A stretch of DNA of 64,000 nucleotides from Echria macrotheca (Eukaryota; Ascomycota; Sordariomycetes; Sordariales; Schizotheciaceae): the NCBI GenBank assembly GCA_030411725.1, contig MU839832.1, positions 124,001 to 188,000 of the forward strand, given 5' to 3'. Under the pieces are notes generated by a model, which was given only the letters and a program-made list of their open reading frames with translations, searched no databases and was not told where the DNA came from. Made by a program: the position numbers and the translations under genes. Positions 58,728 through 64,000 of the stretch are shown in pieces. How positions within the stretch are numbered: the first letter of the stretch is position 1; each line of letters begins with the position of its first letter.

Positions 58728-61358
58728 CTTTGCTGCGCAGAAAGGAAAACGGCCAAACTTTCAGGTTGGGAATGGTCGCCACTCTTAGGGCGCTCTCGGA
58801 GGGTTGGGCCGATTGGCGCTGGGTCGACAACCACCGAGGAGCTCTTGTAACGAACTAGGATGGCCTTTCGGGAAAGGAAAACCCCAGGTCAGGGCACCAC
58901 GACCAAAGACAAGCCCTACTTGTCAATATCTCCGTCGTCGCTGCGAACGCGAATGGCGTGGCACGGGCGGCGGCCCAATTGACAGACGGGAAGCCTGGTG
59001 GCGGGAAGCGAAACGACTGTGCCGTCGATTCAGTAGAGATTGAACGAGGGACGAGAGAGTGAAGGCGACATATGGTCGGGAATTTCGGTGCGGTTCGCAA
59101 AAGGGGGTCGTCGCACAAGGCGAGGCTGGACGCAGCTCGTCGTCGAGGAGGCGGTCAGTTTGGTCGCCTTTCTAGTCGAGTTTCCCGGGCCGGCGTGGTT
59201 GAGGCGCTTCTCGGGCAGCTTCCTCCGGGCGACGACACAACGGCGAGGCAGAGCGATGTTGTGAGAAAGGCTTGCAGCCACGGCTGGCACCAGCAGAAGC
59301 AGTGTGGACAGATGCAAGATCTTGGCCGTCGCGTGAAGACGGTGGGAATGGCAGCGATAAGGCACCAGGCAGTGCGAGAATGACAAAAAGGGTGCGTCGC
59401 AGTGGTGTGCGCTTGCTTGGCCTGCTGAAGGCCGGGACCGTGTGCCTGTGGATCTCGCACCACCGCTAGGTCACTAGGGGCAGGCGGTGGGGACGGGGTA
59501 GCGACAAGGGACCGGCGGAGAGGGGTAAGAGACGGCTGCTGCCCGACCACTCAGGCTCGGCCTGCTGTGCCTTGAACTTTTGAGCCTCTCACGCCTCTCG
59601 AGACTCATTATCCGAGAAGAGGGGTCCCATCCCTGGCCACCAGATGGATCCAGACCCCAGCCAAGGAGCCTCCCGCTGAAGAGATTGGCCACTCCAAGCG
59701 CGACCCGTGAGCCCCTCACCAAGTTTGAGCTTCTTCAAACGGCTCTCCGTGATAGTTTTTTGGTCCCATGGTAAGCATTGGTGGCTAGCAAGCAGCGAGC
59801 ACTGCAGTCCTCTTCGGTCATCCCGACCATTGTTTGGTTGCTTCTTGGTTCTTGGGTTGAGATGAAAAAGGAGTCTTTATCGCACACAGACAGCCTTGCA
59901 CAGACCGATAAGGTAATGACTAAACAAAGTTGCCCTGTACCTGACTTGCTGACTTAGACGTCCCGCAAACTCGACAAAAGGACGTCCAAAATCAAAGAGC
60001 AGTCACAGTCTCCCAGACGGCGGCCTCCATAAAGGCTTAATGGGGATATGATCTAATCGACATGCCAAGGCTCAACCCACGAGATGTTGCGCATCTGTCT
60101 CCGGTGCAGGCACGACTGCAGAGGCTGTGCTGGTCGCATCTCCATGCAAACATCAACTTCCAGACCCCCGACTTCGCGCCCGTTTTACATGCCGCCCGTC
60201 AAGCCAGCGGGGCCCGGCTTGGCAACACGTACCGTGCCGGCAGCCCGAGCGGGCACGTTCTTCATGCCTTGCAGAATATAAGTTATTCCAGAATTTCCAT
60301 GTCTTCAGCTGCCGACCGAGCGACGGTCCCCAACGGCGGGAGGAATGATCCCAGGTACGGAGTAGCAGTCAGCGCGGTGTGTCGAGTTTGGTGTGACCGC
60401 CCATGGAAGCCGATCCCCAGATCCGTCCACCATCAAATTTGTACATACCCGACATTACGGAGGATGCGCGCGGTCAGAGCCAAGCAAGCATGGAAAGGAG
60501 AATCATGAATAATGTGTTGTTGGCATCTCTGGTTCTGTCAGCAGCCACACACCATGCAGCAAGACGCATTGGAAGAAGGAACAAGGAGCCCATCGCAGAG
60601 CGCAAAGATAGTCGGGACACACACAGCCAGCCAGGTGTCAACTGGATATTAGCCGCGCTCCCTGGATCGACACTGCGCGACGCGATGCATCTCGTTCGCG
60701 ACACTCCCTCTGCCATCCTCTTGTCGTACTCCTGTGTGTCTTCTTGACACGTCTCTCACGCAACACGGTGCATCCGGGACGCTCGTGCTCAGACAGTGGT
60801 CGACAGCCCAGACGGACACTAAGATCCAACTATCTTCGCCGGATCGAGAAGAAGACTCGAGGGGGGGAGGGTTACTGGAGGAGGTTGTTCTCCGACTCGA
60901 AACAAAAACGTATCCGAACCCCTTGTTCCTTGCACTTGCACCCCATGCCCCACCATCCGCACCCCCTTTCCTCAGCGGTTCCATTGTTTCGCGAAACCAC
61001 CAACCCCAGCAAACCTGTCGCAGGATACCGCTGGATCTGGAATTACCACCAAGAAACGTTTTGGATCTTGGAACAACTCGCCACTTTGTTCTGGCCCCAG
61101 TACTACGGCATTAGCCGAGCATGCCTCCCGAACGGGTGAAAGGCCCGTTATGGATCCCCTGGAGCATAGCATCACCATTTGTATTTCCCAGGACTGCTTG
61201 AGTATCAAGGAAGAAACCCAATGTAGAGCTACAGATGTCTATTATCCTCTAAGCAGATCTCTAACACCGACAGCTTCTTGTACTCCCTATTCCGCCGGCT
61301 TTACACAGGAAACCCCTAGAGTCTGTCAAATCCCTCCTGTCCAACCACAACAAACAGA
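58728..61358. other. Intergenic region CLA4 promoter / GlyRS 3' flank
   Basis: 2.6 kb without a recognisable gene. The longest ORF is about 148 aa (60062-60508, +) with no family features. Confidence 0.55.
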
Positions 61359-63617
61359 TCAAGCTGTGCGGATTTCGAGCTCCTGGCCCTCAAAGATCGG
61401 GAGTTCGGACTCGATGTCCTTCCATGTCTTGCTGTGGTCAACGAGCGACTGGATGGCAGCAATGATCTTCTCCTCGTCCGCGCGGACTTGCCTGGTGCTG
61501 TCGCGCTCTCTGAGAGTGACGGTCCCGTCCTTGACAGTTTGGAAGTCGATGGTAATGCCAAACGGTGTGCCAAGCTCATCGTTCCGGCTATACCGTTTGC
61601 CAATCGTCGCCGAGGAGTCATCCACCCGGCTGGAGATGCCGCTGGCCCTGAGCTTTTGTGACAGCTTCCGCACATATGGGGCGAAGTCTTTGTTAGAAGA
61701 TAGGGGTACAATCAGAACCTTTGTCGGTGCCACGGCGGGCGGGAAAGAAAGAACCTAAAACGGGTTAGCCGTTGGGCAATACTCTCACCAGGCAAAACTT
61801 ACACCGCGTGCCTCGTCACCACCGTCGCTGGCCCGAGTCCAGTAGTTGTGCTCGATCAAGGAGTACAATATCCTGCCAATGCCAAACGACGGCTCAATGA
61901 CATTCGGGGTGTATTCCCTGACGTTCTCGGTCCGCTTCTTGAACTCGATTTTGAGCAGGTCTTTGCTGACCTCGACCTTGCCATCGCCGACACCGGGGAC
62001 GTCGACGACGATCTTGCCGTTCTCCTCCATCTCCTTGGCGAACCGCTCCCGCTGCTCCTGGGTTGTCGCGAGGATGGCGGCCTCCACGGTCTTGCCGTCC
62101 TTCTTGTAGAATGGACCAAACTTCTTCTTCTCGATAGCGACTTCCCACTCCTCAATGACCTTAGGGACCTCCAGACGCTCCCGCACAATCAGCGGAGCAC
62201 CAGTCTTCTTGGCATGCACAGACAAATCATAGGCACTCCTGTCGGCGCAACCAACGCACTCTACCCAGCCCGTCGATGTCAGGAGCTCAGCATCCCAGCA
62301 GTCGCAGGCATAATGGGCCATCTCGTTGGCCATGTGTTGCCGGAAGCGAATCTTTGTCTGATCAACACCGATTTTCTCGAGGAACAGGTGAATCCGAACA
62401 AGGAAGTAGCCGAGCGTCTCGTTGTCAACCAACCCATCCTTCACAGCCTTGCCAATTGGGACCTTTTGGACCGTCGTCTTGCCAGAGAGCTGGGTGTGGC
62501 GATCCAACAGGGCGAGCTCGATATTCTCAACCTCGTGGAAACGGTGGTGCTTCTTGTGGCCCTCGGGGTCGACGAAGTGCTCGATCTCGGCCATGAGGAA
62601 CTCGCGCACACGGAGGAGACCAGCACGGGGCGAGATTTCGTTCCTGTAAGACTTGCCAATCGATGCCGAGGCGAACGGCATGCCGCCGGTGTTAAACTCG
62701 AGGAGCTTGGCAAAGTTGAGGAACTGGCCCTGTGCGGTTTCGGGTCGGAGATAGCCAGGAAGATTGCTGCTTGGACCAATTGACGTGCTGAACATGAGGT
62801 TGAAGGCGACTGGGGGGGTGGGCTGGACACCGGTGGCCGGGTTCTTCAAGTCATACTTCTTGATAAGCTCGCCGAGCTGTTCGCCGTTGTAGTTGTCGAT
62901 CTGAGCCAGGACGCTTTCGTACTCGGCAACAACAGCATCATCCAGCTTGACAGCCTCCTGTCCCTTGGTCTTCTTCTTTTTCTTCTTGGGATCCTCCTCC
63001 TTTTCCTCGATCTTCTGGCCACGGGCCTCCTTGTCGCCTCTCAGTCTTGATTCGAGGATGTCCTCAACAAAGTGGTCGGCACGGAGGATCTCGCCGTTCT
63101 TAGGGTCCTTGCCTGCCAGCCGTTAATCTCGCCGCCACCTGGCCAATGCTTCTTCATGATACTCACACATCCAATCCGCAAACTTGTCGACGTGGCCGCT
63201 GGTCTTGAGCACCTCGTGGGGGGTTAGGACTGTGCAGTCGACCTCGAGCATGTCCTCCTCCAGAATGAAGTGTTTGCGCCAGATGTCGATAATGTTGGCC
63301 TGCAGAGCGCAGCCGGGCGGGCCATAGTCGTAGAGGCCGGACACGCCGCCGTAGATCTCGAACGAGGGCGTGTAGAACATGCGCCGCTTCAACATGGCGT
63401 CGAGGACGGCCTTGTCGAGCGGCTGGCCCTTGAGGGTCGTTGCGGTCGTAGTCATTTTGGGCGCGTGTTTAGATCTCTGGACGGCGTATCGGTGCTTCGG
63501 GGCACAAACAGAGAAGGCACGGATTGGAAATACCCCCGGGGTCGCGACGTGACGAAGATTGAACGGTTTACCAGCCAGTGGTGAGAGCAGGGAGTGGAGG
63601 TTTGGCAAGGGCTTCAT
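61359..63617 (-). CDS. GRS1: Glycyl-tRNA synthetase, likely cytosolic and mitochondrial forms
   Basis: Class II synthetase that charges tRNA-Gly. Exons 63167-63617, 61803-63112 and 61354-frame-continuous 61359-61754 (stop at 61359). From ATG 63455 (MTTTATTLKGQPLDKAV) it is 664 aa. From the in-frame ATG 63617 it gains 54 residues (MKPLPNLHSLLSPLAGKPF ...) that are basic, hydroxylated and free of acidic residues, like a mitochondrial presequence. Seen: MFYTPSFEIYGGVSGLYDYG; LRPETAQGQFLNF; motif 2 YRNEISPRAGLLRVREF; motif 3 VIEPSFGIGRILYSLIEHNY; a lysine-rich insert near residue 130; and a C-terminal anticodon-binding domain. Yeast GRS1 also makes both forms from one gene (family knowledge). An ATG further upstream at 63815 is in frame but less likely. 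Confidence 0.94.
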
Positions 63618-63989
63618 CAATGACTTGTAGCTTCTGCCCAACCAAGATGAGTCACGGCTGGAACAGCAAGTACTTTTTAGTTTTTTGGAGCCCACGGCAC
63701 GCGCTGGGTACACACCTGCATCTTTGCGACAGTGCTTGCTGAGGGGAACTGGACGGGTGACTCCACGCGACCGTCGCAAAAAAAGATGCTGGCCGGAACT
63801 TCGATTAGCCGCCAAAACTACCCCTCAGCCCCGATTCGGTTAGTGAGGGGAGCCTGCCAGTTCTGCGCCCAGCTGCCGGGGTACCCATGTACCACATGCA
63901 TCAGTGGGCTCAAAAAAATTTAGAGGGGCGACCTTCAACATTCAATCGCCGGGCAAAGACTGAGTTGAACACGCTCCTCGACAGTCACA
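63618..63989. promoter_or_regulatory. Divergent promoter region GlyRS / right-edge gene
   Basis: 372 bp between two divergent starts. No motif was named with confidence. Confidence 0.4.
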
Positions 63990-64000
63990 ATGGGCAAGGT
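63990..64000 (+). CDS. Start of a gene cut by the window edge
   Basis: ATGGGCAAGGT with a good start context (CACAATGGG) begins 11 nt before the end. It reads Met-Gly-Lys, then either Val or a GT splice donor. The product cannot be identified from this. Confidence 0.35.

Noticed and set aside
60062..60508. 148-aa ORF between CLA4 and GlyRS
   Set aside because: No motif, no nearby splice-supported extension, several overlapping frames.
63618..63815. Upstream extension of GlyRS to ATG 63815
   Set aside because: In frame, but the added 66 residues look less like a presequence than those after ATG 63617; kept only as an alternative.

Overview
This window looks like nuclear DNA of a filamentous ascomycete, most likely a Sordariomycete (Chaetomiaceae or a close relative; inferred from protein style and gene structure, not from any database search). 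Supporting signs are short GT..AG introns (about 47-110 nt, some longer) with CTAAC/CTTAC-like branch sites, ORFs with a GC-rich third position, single-copy eukaryotic housekeeping genes, and long gene-free stretches rich in simple repeats. No rRNA, tRNA, CRISPR array or bacterial-type operon was seen.

Layout, left to right. SMC3 (213-3975, -) and MOT1 (6439-12291, +) diverge across 2.5 kb that holds two 10-bp CGCG-core palindromes near SMC3. Next come an orphan proline/serine-rich protein (13794-15695, -); a divergent pair of small proteins with membrane segments, one with a zinc-finger-like N-terminus (16404-18063, -) and one with a HeLo-like N-terminus (18444-19441, +); the mRNA capping guanylyltransferase CEG1 (19982-21222, +); a Ser/Thr-rich membrane protein (22208-23275, -); and cohesin regulator PDS5 (25453-30112, +). 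Then follow the SWI/SNF-type remodeller subunit SNF5 (30930-33568, -), the PA2G4/EBP1 homologue (34176-35676, +), an Rpd3S-type double-PHD protein like Rco1 (36940-41213, +), an RRM+Pumilio protein of the Jsn1/Puf2 type (45915-49591, -), the PAK-family kinase CLA4 (55897-58727, -) and glycyl-tRNA synthetase (61359-63617, -). The first codons of a further gene run off the right edge (63990, +).

Most of the recognised genes act in chromosome structure, transcription or RNA: cohesin core and regulator (SMC3, PDS5), TBP removal (MOT1), chromatin remodelling (SNF5), histone deacetylation (Rco1-like), mRNA capping, and mRNA binding (PUF). There is no operon logic; this is a mix of independent housekeeping genes. 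Exon boundaries were worked out by hand from splice motifs and reading-frame continuity, and every join reported keeps frame.

The most novel-looking signal is a short dispersed repeat family of about 230 bp. It has copies at 16008-16239 (+), 42498-42725 (+), 43173-43366 (-) and a partial one at 43686-43790 (+). Three copies keep a hairpin whose arms vary in a partly compensatory way. Other points of interest are a SNF5 intron built from tandem 29-bp units, MOT1 micro-exons, likely dual-targeting starts on glycyl-tRNA synthetase, and 4.7-kb and 6.3-kb gene-free regions.
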